Assembly (NCBI GenBank): GCA_030688705.1
Contig: JAUYJH010000144.1
Span: 1 to 11,151 of the forward strand
Reading direction: 5' to 3'
DNA: 11,151 bases
From: Deltaproteobacteria bacterium
GTDB taxonomy: Bacteria > UBA10199 > SPLOWO2-01-44-7
Shown here one piece after another: positions 1 to 6,325 of the stretch. The number at the start of each line of letters is the position of its first letter. Within the stretch, counting starts at the first letter, position 1. The position numbers were made by a program, and so were the translations under genes. Under the pieces are notes generated by a model. The model ran no database searches and was not told the origin of the DNA. It worked only from the letters and a program-made list of their open reading frames with translations.

Positions 1-823
<823 letters not shown>

Positions 824-864
824 TATTTGGAGTTACTATCTTTAAAAAAACTACATTCATCCGT

Positions 865-883
865 CACTTTCTAAAAGAAAGTG
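865..883 (-). other. Perfect hairpin in the 16S leader
   Basis: CACTTTCT and AGAAAGTG form an 8-bp perfect stem around a 3-base loop, about 40 bases before the mature 16S 5' end. It may be a local fold of the pre-rRNA leader near the processing site. A T-run (847-841 region) follows only after about 18 other bases, so it does not look like an intrinsic terminator. Confidence 0.5.
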
Positions 884-925
884 CCGGAAGCCCACTCACT
901 TTTGGCATAAGAATTCGCGCTATTT

Positions 926-940
926 AGTTTTCAAAGAGCA
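926..940 (-). promoter_or_regulatory. boxA-like rRNA antitermination element
   Basis: The minus strand reads TGCTCTTTGAAAACT, close to the boxA consensus TGCTCTTTAACA that binds NusB/NusE and supports antitermination of rRNA operons. It lies about 100 bases before the mature 16S end, where such elements normally sit. Seen: the motif and its position. Inferred: the function. Confidence 0.7.
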
Positions 941-964
941 AAAGATAACAAGCCACCAGCCGTC

Positions 965-979
965 TCCGCCTCTGGCGGA
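965..979. repeat. Short GC-rich hairpin TCCGCC-TCT-GGCGGA
   Basis: A 6-bp perfect inverted repeat with a 3-base loop in the 16S leader. It has the shape of the small GC-rich palindromes that recur in many bacterial genomes, but only one copy is seen here, so calling it a dispersed repeat is speculative. Confidence 0.35.
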
Positions 980-1066
980 AGCTGCCGGCAAAAATCATTC
1001 TGTTCAAATTTATGAAGGAACAAACCACCGGAGGGACAACCCCCAACTACTTAAAGTGAATGTGGG

Positions 1067-1095
1067 CTTTTCTTACAGCTGCAAGAAAATGTCAA
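1067..1095 (-). promoter_or_regulatory. Possible rRNA promoter overlapping a 22-bp palindrome
   Basis: A perfect -35 hexamer TTGACA occurs at 1095-1090 on the minus strand, about 270 bases before the mature 16S end. No good -10 is found at 17 bp; the best candidate, TAAGAA, is at only 14 bp, so the promoter call is weak. Directly after the -35, positions 1068-1089 form a near-perfect palindrome (TTTTCTT, then A/C mismatch, around CAGCTG, then AAGAAAA; 10 of 11 pairs). It could be an operator or a DNA-bending site. Confidence 0.35.
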
Positions 1096-1108
1096 GCTGA
1101 AAAAAGCA

Positions 1109-1140
1109 CGCCCTGAGCAAGTAAAACGAGCCGAAGGATC
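1109..1140. repeat. Partial copy of the CCTGAG...CGAAGGATC dispersed repeat
   Basis: Positions 1111-1140 begin CCCTGAGCAAG and end GCCGAAGGATC. The coxC-coxD intergenic palindrome (5454-5515) contains, in reverse complement, the same CCTGAG and CGAAGGATC blocks in the same order. The spacer between blocks differs. It is probably a degenerate half-copy of the same family. Confidence 0.5.
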
Positions 1141-1238
1141 AACCACTTATTCGAGATTGCGTCATACTACGCCTCCAAAAACATCGGCGCAAACTAAATC
1201 TTAAAAATCCTTTATAATCAAGGCATTGTTTAAAATAT

Positions 1239-2129
1239 TTAATGTGCTTTATAGACATCAATCATGATAAAAACAAATAATAAAATCAAATAGATAATGG
1301 AGTAACCAAAGAGGCGGTAGGCCGCCTTTTCTGTTTTTTCACGCATAAGCCGCCAAGTGTAGAAAATAAAAAATATTCCCAAAAAAAGACTCCCAAAAAA
1401 ATAAACCAAACCCGAAATTTTGAAGAAAAACGGAAAAAAAGACGAGGCGACAAGAGCCACGCTATACCACCCAATTTCTTTTAAGGTCCGTTTCTCTCCT
1501 TTAACGACGGGGAGCATCGGGAGACCCACCTTTGCATACTGATCTTTTACGCACAAAGCGAGCGCCCAAAAATGGGGAGGCGTCCAAAGAAAAATAATCA
1601 GGAACAGAAGCCATGGCGCCAACGCCGTATCACCGGCGGCGGCGGACCAACCTATGAGTGGCGCTGTCGCGCCCGCGGCGCCGCCGATCACGATGTTGTA
1701 GTGCGTTCGCGGCTTGAGCCAAAGGGTGTAAAAGAAGGAATAAAAAAGAATGGTCCCCAAGGCATACAGGGCGCTCACAATATGGACCGACATAAATAGA
1801 TAACCGATGGCCAGAACACCCAGGACGATGCTGAAAAACAGAGCATTGCGCGGTTCTATATTTTTCAACGGCAAAGGCCGTTTTAAACGGGTCCGCTCCA
1901 TTCTGGAATCGATGTCTCTTTCAAAATATTGGTTGAAACCGTTGGCCGAGGCGGCAGTCAAAGTAATGGCCAAAAGTACCAAAAAAAACTTAAGAGGATT
2001 TGCCGACAGGCTTCCTTCCATCACCATGGCCGCCGCTCCGGTCAGCGCGAAAGTCAGAACAATGGTCGGCTTTGTGAGCGCGATGTAATGATGGACCATG
2101 GACCTAGGCAGTGTTTTTTCGAAATTCAT
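1239..2129 (-). CDS. ctaB: Protohaem IX farnesyltransferase (haem O synthase)
   Basis: This UbiA-family membrane enzyme transfers a farnesyl group to haem B to give haem O, the first step of haem A synthesis for the aa3-type oxidase encoded nearby. The 296 residues match the usual family length. Residues 63-86 carry the first Asp-rich site (NGFNQYFERDIDSRMERT, then RPL), and residues 182-209 carry the second family signature (WTPPHFWAL, then KDQYAKVGLPMLPV). Around eight to nine hydrophobic segments span the protein. The start at 2129 overlaps the end of ctaA by 26 bases and has no clear Shine-Dalgarno sequence. Met11 at 2099, four bases after the ctaA stop, is an equally reasonable start, since the conserved ALTKPTIV block begins just after it. 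Either way translation is probably coupled to ctaA. Confidence 0.95.
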   Translation of the reverse strand: MNFEKTLPRSMVHHYIALTKPTIVLTFALTGAAAMVMEGSLSANPLKFFLVLLAITLTAASANGFNQYFERDIDSRMERTRLKRPLPLKNIEPRNALFFSIVLGVLAIGYLFMSVHIVSALYALGTILFYSFFYTLWLKPRTHYNIVIGGAAGATAPLIGWSAAAGDTALAPWLLFLIIFLWTPPHFWALALCVKDQYAKVGLPMLPVVKGEKRTLKEIGWYSVALVASSFFPFFFKISGLVYFFGSLFLGIFFIFYTWRLMREKTEKAAYRLFGYSIIYLILLFVFIMIDVYKAH

Positions 2130-2982
2130 AAGAGGATAAAAGTGCCATTAAAAAAATAAGAACGGCGGTTGCCAGATGGGCCACGCGAATCCAAAACGGA
2201 AGTTCCAATAAAACATTGGCAATCCCCAAAATCATCTGCAAGAAAACCAAAGCAACAAGCCATCGCACGCTTCGCATCCGCCATTTTCCAAAAAATAAAA
2301 TAACCACAAATCCAAAAATAAAAAAAGCCGTCAGACGATGGAAAAACTGCCAGGCAACAAGCCCCTCCAGCGGCGGAATCCATAATCCATTACACGTTGG
2401 GAAATCGGGGCAGACCAAACCGGCATGGGAGGTGGCCACCATGCCTCCGAGTAGAATTTGGATGAAAACAAGAAGTACGACGGTACGACAGTACGATGGT
2501 ACGATGGTTAACCGCCCACTGTCGTACTGTCGTACTGTCGTACTGTCGTACAAAATACTTATGGTCATATTAAAAACAAGGGCCAAAAAAATAAGGGCGA
2601 CTGCCAAATGAAAAGTAACTATATAAGGGTGCAGCTCACTCTTGACGGTTACCCCTCCCAATAAAACCTGAAACAAAAGGAGGACAAGAATAACCGCGCA
2701 TTTTTTGCCGAACACCCCCCTTAATTCGGGATTTTTCCAAACTTTTAGAGAGACAATCAGCGTTATAATACCGACCAAAGAGGCCAAAAGACGATGAAAG
2801 TATTCAATCATAACCTCTTTTTCAAAGGGGGGTATAATCTGGCCGTGGCACAACGGCCAATCGGGACAGCCGAGCCCCGAACCGCTGGCGCGCACCACCG
2901 CCCCCCATACGATCAATATGTAGACAAGCGCCGTCAAAACGGCCAGCCAAGGTTTTAATTTTGCGGAGGATTGGGTCTGCAT
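2104..2982 (-). CDS. ctaA: Haem A synthase, COX15/CtaA family
   Basis: CtaA oxidises the methyl group of haem O to a formyl group, yielding haem A. The 292 residues show the family's pseudo-twofold design of two four-helix bundles. The four expected haem-ligand histidines are H63 (EYFHRLLA), H125 (FHLAV), H215 (FFHRLTA) and H269 (AHLATA). Both extracytoplasmic Cys pairs are present: C39/C45 in GLGCPDWPLC and C191/C197 in GLVCPDFPTC. Residues 144-170, between the two bundles (TM4 to TM5), are encoded by a 77-bp octamer palindrome; the frame stays open through it. The gene precedes ctaB with a 26-base overlap and faces away from the plus-strand gene at 3031. No Shine-Dalgarno sequence is seen before the ATG. 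The same two enzymes serve the CoxA encoded at 6325-7923. Confidence 0.95.
   Translation of the reverse strand: MQTQSSAKLKPWLAVLTALVYILIVWGAVVRASGSGLGCPDWPLCHGQIIPPFEKEVMIEYFHRLLASLVGIITLIVSLKVWKNPELRGVFGKKCAVILVLLLFQVLLGGVTVKSELHPYIVTFHLAVALIFLALVFNMTISILYDSTTVRQYDSGRLTIVPSYCRTVVLLVFIQILLGGMVATSHAGLVCPDFPTCNGLWIPPLEGLVAWQFFHRLTAFFIFGFVVILFFGKWRMRSVRWLVALVFLQMILGIANVLLELPFWIRVAHLATAVLIFLMALLSSYEFRKNTA
2475..2551. repeat. 77-bp octamer palindrome inside ctaA
   Basis: The left arm (2475-2506) is four tandem 8-mers of form GTACGAYR. The right arm (2520-2551) is four exact 8-mers TGTCGTAC, the reverse complement of GTACGACA. A 13-base spacer separates them. The arms pair except for a few CG/TG variants in the left arm. 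The element lies in frame in ctaA and encodes residues 144-170, in the loop between the two four-helix bundles, giving a polar Tyr/Asp/Arg-rich stretch atypical of the family. Confidence 0.95.
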
Positions 2983-3030
2983 AAAATCGCTGGACCATAA
3001 TTGAAAAGATGATAGGAAAGCAACAGATTT

Positions 3031-3711
3031 ATGAGCATCGCGCCCCCAACCTACAGGCCCGTTCCGCAGCAGTTTTCAAAGAACCACGTCGCTGATTTTA
3101 AAAATCCCCGGCACAAAACAAAAGGGCCGGACAAGGCGCAAAGCTGTTTTAAAATTTTGCGCGAAGTAGGCACTCTTTTAAGAACTCCCGCCGGTCGCCC
3201 CCTGGATGCCATTGCATTGGAAGCGGTCAAGGCCTTCCGTGAATATGAGTGGGAACTAGACGCCATGCTTCAAACGGAAAACGATCCGGTAACGCTGCGC
3301 AATAGGACAACATTCCGTCTGCAGGGGGTCTGGAAAAAATTCGAATTGGGAGGAAGGGAATCTAATGGGGATTCCTGGGTCCTTCACCCGCGGACGGCCA
3401 TGGAAACGAGATTTGCAAATCCGGGGCGGGAATCGGATATTTTATTTTTGGGCGGGTGGGAAGTGTTGGCCGCCAACACAAAGAACCTGTCGCTTGATTT
3501 TTCTCCGCAGGCCGGTTTTTCCATGAAGAAACTCGCGTTTTTTGGAGAGGTCCTTCCCGGGGCGGAGATTGGTGCCAATCTGAAACAACGGCGCCACAAG
3601 GCCGATCACTTGCGATTCTGGCAACTCTCGGCCCTTGTTCAATACGGCTTTGTCCAGCTTGGAGATCCGCACGCAACCATTTTGGGACTGGTCTTCAAAT
3701 GGGTGCTTTGA
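3031..3711 (+). CDS. Protein of unknown function
   Basis: A 226-residue open reading frame, the only plus-strand gene I support in this window. I do not recognise its family. It starts with ATG 49 bases from the divergent ctaA start; AGGAAAG about 13 bases upstream is a poor, distant Shine-Dalgarno candidate. No signal peptide or clear transmembrane helix is visible. The first 50 residues are basic and probably disordered, residues 50-105 look helical (for example the AIALEAVKAFREYEWELDAM block), and the C-terminal half is rich in aromatic residues with strand-like alternation. There is a single cysteine (C39) and no recognisable catalytic motif. It ends four bases from the convergent toxin gene. 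Its frame is free of stops and repeat elements, so I consider it real, but a lineage-specific or recently acquired gene is likely. Confidence 0.65.
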   Translation: MSIAPPTYRPVPQQFSKNHVADFKNPRHKTKGPDKAQSCFKILREVGTLLRTPAGRPLDAIALEAVKAFREYEWELDAMLQTENDPVTLRNRTTFRLQGVWKKFELGGRESNGDSWVLHPRTAMETRFANPGRESDILFLGGWEVLAANTKNLSLDFSPQAGFSMKKLAFFGEVLPGAEIGANLKQRRHKADHLRFWQLSALVQYGFVQLGDPHATILGLVFKWVL

Positions 3712-3715
3712 ATGA

Positions 3716-3976
3716 TTAAAGATAAACATACTGCCTATCGCCAATTTCATAAAAAAGATAAATATTTTTGTCTTTCTTGGAAAAAAGAACTCGATAGTTT
3801 CTTGTGACTCGAAAACTGAAGAGCCCTTCCAGACGTCCTTTTAAGGGTTTCACATGCAACCGTGGGTCTTGCGGGTTGTTTCTAAAAAGGGTCTCCTGTT
3901 TTACTGCGTATTCCTTGATTTTTTTGGGGAGCTTTTCAAACCCCTTCACAAAGTGGGCGGTGTAGTGAATCTGCAT
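3716..3976 (-). CDS. RelE/ParE-superfamily toxin of a type II toxin-antitoxin pair
   Basis: An 86-residue protein with the size and pattern of the RelE/YoeB/YafQ group of mRNA-cleaving toxins: an N-terminal helical part (residues 7-34), a basic beta-sheet core KPLKGRLEGLFSFRV (43-57), a Tyr-Arg pair (Y61, R62), and an aromatic C-terminus IGDRQYVYL. Basic and Tyr residues at these positions form the active site in characterised relatives; which of them matter here is inference. It begins six bases after the antitoxin stop with no Shine-Dalgarno sequence, so translation is probably coupled to the antitoxin. A ParE-like gyrase poison cannot be ruled out from sequence alone. It converges on the plus-strand gene with a four-base gap. 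Confidence 0.85.
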   Translation of the reverse strand: MQIHYTAHFVKGFEKLPKKIKEYAVKQETLFRNNPQDPRLHVKPLKGRLEGLFSFRVTRNYRVLFSKKDKNIYLFYEIGDRQYVYL

Positions 3977-3982
3977 GAAAGG

Positions 3983-4261
3983 TTATAAAAGAGATTTCAG
4001 TGATTTGGCGGTCTTTGTTTTTCCCTTTTCAAATTCCACTTCTCCCTCTTCAACAATCCTCAACACCTCTTCTTCCTCCTCTAAACGGGCCCTTTCTAAA
4101 AATTTCAGTTGTTCATATCGCTTAAGACTCATGAGAACCGCCTTAGGTTCGTTATGGGAGACAATAAAGCCCTCCTCTTCTGTTTCCAAAAGGTTTAAAA
4201 AATGACTCAAACCCCTCTGCATCTCCCCCACCCCTATCATCAATGGCACGGCTTTTTTCAT
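3983..4261 (-). CDS. Phd/YefM-family antitoxin
   Basis: A 92-residue protein whose residues 8-52 match the Phd/YefM pattern of DNA-binding antitoxins (an EMQRGLSHFLNLL helix followed by FIVSHNEPKAVLMSLKRYEQL). The C-terminal part from about residue 55 is strongly acidic and then Lys-rich, as expected for the flexible segment that wraps and neutralises the toxin. The first ATG (4261) is preferred because the family motif needs the residues right after it. There is no Shine-Dalgarno sequence; a consensus-like promoter places the transcript start within one to three bases of this ATG, suggesting a leaderless message. Promoter and operator lie immediately upstream, consistent with autoregulation by the toxin-antitoxin complex. 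Confidence 0.87.
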   Translation of the reverse strand: MKKAVPLMIGVGEMQRGLSHFLNLLETEEEGFIVSHNEPKAVLMSLKRYEQLKFLERARLEEEEEVLRIVEEGEVEFEKGKTKTAKSLKSLL

Positions 4262-4269
4262 ATAAAAGA

Positions 4270-4298
4270 AGTATAATTAACAGTTAATTACATGTCAA
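4270..4298 (-). promoter_or_regulatory. Sigma70-type promoter of the toxin-antitoxin operon
   Basis: On the minus strand, TTGACA (4298-4293, perfect) is followed by a 17-bp spacer and TATACT (4275-4270, 5 of 6). Transcription would start about 7 bases downstream, at 4263-4261, practically at the antitoxin ATG. It is the best sigma70-type promoter I find in the window. Confidence 0.8.
4274..4290. promoter_or_regulatory. 17-bp perfect palindrome, likely antitoxin operator
   Basis: TAATTAACAGTTAATTA is a perfect odd palindrome centred on 4282. It fills the spacer between the -35 and -10 hexamers, touching the -10. Phd/YefM antitoxins bind palindromes over their own promoters, so this is the natural binding site; binding itself is inferred. 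Confidence 0.7.
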
Positions 4299-4323
4299 AT
4301 ATTTAATATTTTAATGTGGTATT

Positions 4324-5442
4324 TTAACGGGCCCGCAAACTCTGCACATACCGATACAACGCGCTCCACTCTTCCGCCGAGTAATCGGCAAAGCCGGGCA
4401 TGTTGCGGCCGGGGAGCCCATTGGAAACCAGATCGATAAAGGCTGCCTGGTTGTAAGTCCATGTCTGCCGTGACACGGCAAAGTCTTTTGTCTTGAGGGT
4501 GGCCCTCTCCTTTTCAGAAACAAAACCGACTACAGAAACGGGGATGCCCCCCTTTCCCTGAAACCCATGACAACTCATGCAATCTGATTGATAGATTTTT
4601 TGCCCCAGACTGACTGAATCGGTGCCGGCGGGAGGAACCGTTAAATCGGTAACGCCGACATCCGTCTGCACATATTGTTTCATGGCAAAAGAAACCGGAA
4701 TCGCCTCCGTTGTTTTAGGTCCTTGGTCCCTGGTCCCCGGTCCCTGGTCCAGCATCTTATCCACCCCCGATTGCTTTAAAGTCTCCGGCGTATCTTCCGG
4801 TTTATTGGGAGACAAAGAGCGGAGATAGGCCACCAATGCCCAGCGATCCGGAACGCTGACAGAAGCAAAGCCGGCCATGGATGTGCCGGGAGAACCATGG
4901 GTGATGGTATGAAACACCTGCGACGGGGTCCCTCCCAATTTCCAAACACCCGATGTAAAATCGCGCGGCTTTGGGTTTAACGCCGACGCGGCGGGGCCGT
5001 CCCCTTTTCCATCGGCACCGTGGCAAGCGGCGCATTGAACGCCGTAAATTTCCTTCCCTTTGGCCGCCAGTTCCGGAGCCGCTTTCATCAATTTTTCCAT
5101 ATCCGCGGCACCCAAAGCGGCAGAGGCGGTGTCGGTCACTTTGACCGGTTTCATTTCCCTTCGGAACCACTCGTCGGAACCGGTCAATAAAATAAAAATG
5201 GCCAAAAAGACAAAGGCGGAAATAAAAACAACCTGATTGACCCGGTTGTCGTACATTAAATGCATGAAAAAGAGGCAAACCAAAACCCCTTTGACGGTGG
5301 CCACAAGCATGGCCACAAAAGCATTCCAGTCGCCGAAATCATAATAGGAAACCGAGACGGTAACGGCGGTCAAAACCAGCAGTGCCGCCCAAACCTTGAT
5401 ATAAGCTCTCGCGTGTCCGCCGAATTTGTGTCCTTTAGCCAT
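4324..5442 (-). CDS. coxD: Cytochrome c oxidase subunit IV fused to two cytochrome c domains
   Basis: From the ATG at 5442 the protein has 372 residues. Residues 1-92 form a prokaryotic subunit IV domain with three transmembrane helices. Two c-type haem domains follow, exported to the periplasmic side: CAACH at 137-141 with Met189 (TSMAGF) as probable axial ligand, and CMSCH at 288-292 with Met348 (RNMPGF). Family members are usually about 100 residues, so the fusion is the notable point. Start 5442 is chosen because GAGGGAG precedes it; an in-frame GTG at 5469 falls in a dispersed repeat and is rejected. A 33-bp heptamer repeat encodes residues about 231-241, in the linker between the two haem domains. 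The protein probably passes electrons from ACIII towards CoxB. Confidence 0.9.
   Translation of the reverse strand: MAKGHKFGGHARAYIKVWAALLVLTAVTVSVSYYDFGDWNAFVAMLVATVKGVLVCLFFMHLMYDNRVNQVVFISAFVFLAIFILLTGSDEWFRREMKPVKVTDTASAALGAADMEKLMKAAPELAAKGKEIYGVQCAACHGADGKGDGPAASALNPKPRDFTSGVWKLGGTPSQVFHTITHGSPGTSMAGFASVSVPDRWALVAYLRSLSPNKPEDTPETLKQSGVDKMLDQGPGTRDQGPKTTEAIPVSFAMKQYVQTDVGVTDLTVPPAGTDSVSLGQKIYQSDCMSCHGFQGKGGIPVSVVGFVSEKERATLKTKDFAVSRQTWTYNQAAFIDLVSNGLPGRNMPGFADYSAEEWSALYRYVQSLRAR
4718..4750. repeat. 33-bp heptamer array in coxD
   Basis: Five tandem 7-mers (the last truncated to 5 bp): GGTCCTT, GGTCCCT, GGTCCCC, GGTCCCT, GGTCC. It lies in frame in the linker between the two cytochrome c domains and encodes a Asp/Gln/Gly/Pro/Thr-rich stretch. 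Length, unit size and final truncated unit match the coxB array at 8267-8299. Confidence 0.95.
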
Positions 5443-5453
5443 ATTCTCCCTCT

Positions 5454-5515
5454 TGTCATTCTGAGCCACAGGCGAAGAATCCCGGGATCCTTCGGGCTTC
5501 GCCCTCAGGATGACA
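5454..5515. repeat. 62-bp imperfect palindrome between coxC and coxD
   Basis: The left end TGTCATTCTGAG pairs with the right end CTCAGGATGACA, and the inner GGCGAAGAATCCCGGG pairs with CCCGGGATCCTTCG, with a few mismatches and a short bulge. It fills most of the 80-base gap, lying between the coxC stop and the coxD ribosome binding site. The TGTCATTCTGAG...GAAGAATC wording resembles palindromic repeats I recall as common in genomes of uncultivated bacteria; a database search would confirm that. Confidence 0.85.
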
Positions 5516-5522
5516 ACTCACC

Positions 5523-6185
5523 TCAACCAATCAAATAAAGTAACGGAAACAGATAAATCCATATTAAATCTACCAAGTGCCAATAAAGTCCGACCAACTC
5601 CACCGGGGTGTAATAGCTGGAACTGAATTCTCCACGATTGGAACGGATTAAAACCCAAGTGATCAATCCCATCCCGACCAAGACGTGAATGCCGTGCAGA
5701 CCGGTCATCATGAAATAAAGAGAAAAGAAAAGCGGGGCTTTGGGGTCCCCTGCCAGCGCCGCATTCGTAAAATTACCCCCCGGCAAAAGCCCTTCGTGAA
5801 ATTTGTGGGTGTATTCGACGTATTTGATGATCATGAAGCAGGCGGCAAAGAACAGGGTCACCAGCATATATTGGTGCGCCTTGTTCGGATCATTTTGGCG
5901 CACGCGGTCGACCGCCAAAGCCATAGACAAACTGGAACAGATCAGCACCACCGTGTTGATCGAACCCAAAATTTTGTTGAGATGCTGGCTCGCCGTATGA
6001 AAAAGATCTGGATAGAGCCCCCTGAAAATCACATAGGCGACAAAAAGGCCCCCGAACAATAAAATTTCGGTCACCAAAAAAAGCCAGAGCCCCAACTTGG
6101 ACGATTCAAACGCCTGCTCGGCAGAATCGAAGTGATGCGGCACTTTATGCTTTGTTTCAGCGATGACTGTTTCACCGTGAGTCAT
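5523..6185 (-). CDS. coxC: Cytochrome c oxidase subunit III
   Basis: Subunit III is a membrane subunit that stabilises the catalytic core and proton uptake. The 220 residues form five transmembrane helices, the short bacterial form lacking the first two helices of mitochondrial subunit III. Family marks are the SSKLGLWLFLVTEILLFGG block with E40, TGLHGIHVLVGMG near residue 165, and the C-terminal YWHLVDLIWIYLFPLLYL. Start 6185 is supported by GGAGG six bases upstream. It lies between coxA and coxD in the same transcription direction, separated from each by a dispersed palindrome rather than by the few bases typical of such operons. Confidence 0.96.
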   Translation of the reverse strand: MTHGETVIAETKHKVPHHFDSAEQAFESSKLGLWLFLVTEILLFGGLFVAYVIFRGLYPDLFHTASQHLNKILGSINTVVLICSSLSMALAVDRVRQNDPNKAHQYMLVTLFFAACFMIIKYVEYTHKFHEGLLPGGNFTNAALAGDPKAPLFFSLYFMMTGLHGIHVLVGMGLITWVLIRSNRGEFSSSYYTPVELVGLYWHLVDLIWIYLFPLLYLIG

Positions 6186-6194
6186 TTTTCCTCC

Positions 6195-6325
6195 AAAACT
6201 CTAAACACTAAATTCTAAACAAATTCCAATATCCAAATTACAAATTTCAAACCAACGCATTTGAGATTTGAAAAATTAGTATTTGGAATTTGTTTAGGAT
6301 TTAGTATTTCGTATTTAGAATTTTT
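6195..6325. repeat. 131-bp AT-rich imperfect palindrome between coxA and coxC
   Basis: The left arm starts with heptamers CTCTAAA, CACTAAA, TTCTAAA (6199-6219) and continues CAAATTCCAATATCCAAATT. The right arm (about 6261-6325) is its imperfect reverse complement, containing TTTGGAATTTGTTTAGGATT. The element ends at the first base of the coxA stop codon and begins just before the coxC ribosome binding site, so it occupies the entire gap. The same family recurs at 11014-11151. Confidence 0.9.

Larger units (their letters stand above)
824..1238 (-). other. Gene-free 16S leader and promoter region
   Basis: No credible coding sequence is visible in these 415 bases between the ctaB stop and the 16S gene. 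Reading in the direction of 16S transcription, they hold AT-rich DNA just after ctaB, a partial dispersed repeat, a possible promoter overlapping a 22-bp palindrome, a short GC hairpin, a boxA-like antitermination element and a perfect 8-bp stem hairpin just before the mature rRNA end. I see no convincing Rho-independent terminator after ctaB, so read-through from ctaB into the rRNA leader cannot be excluded. Confidence 0.7.

Noticed and set aside
865..883. Rho-independent terminator after ctaB
   Set aside because: The hairpin is AT-rich, sits next to the mature 16S end, and the T-run follows only after an unrelated stretch.
2475..2551. CRISPR-like array
   Set aside because: Units are 8 bp and contiguous with no unique spacers, the arms are inverted, and the block is open reading frame in ctaA; no cas genes are present.
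4324..4336. CGGGCCCG palindrome at the coxD stop as a terminator
   Set aside because: It has no loop and no U-run of sufficient length after it; it is part of the last codons of coxD.
5443..5469. Upstream GTG start for coxD adding nine residues
   Set aside because: The GTG lies within the dispersed palindrome; the ATG at 5442 has a strong ribosome binding site (GAGGGAG) directly before it.
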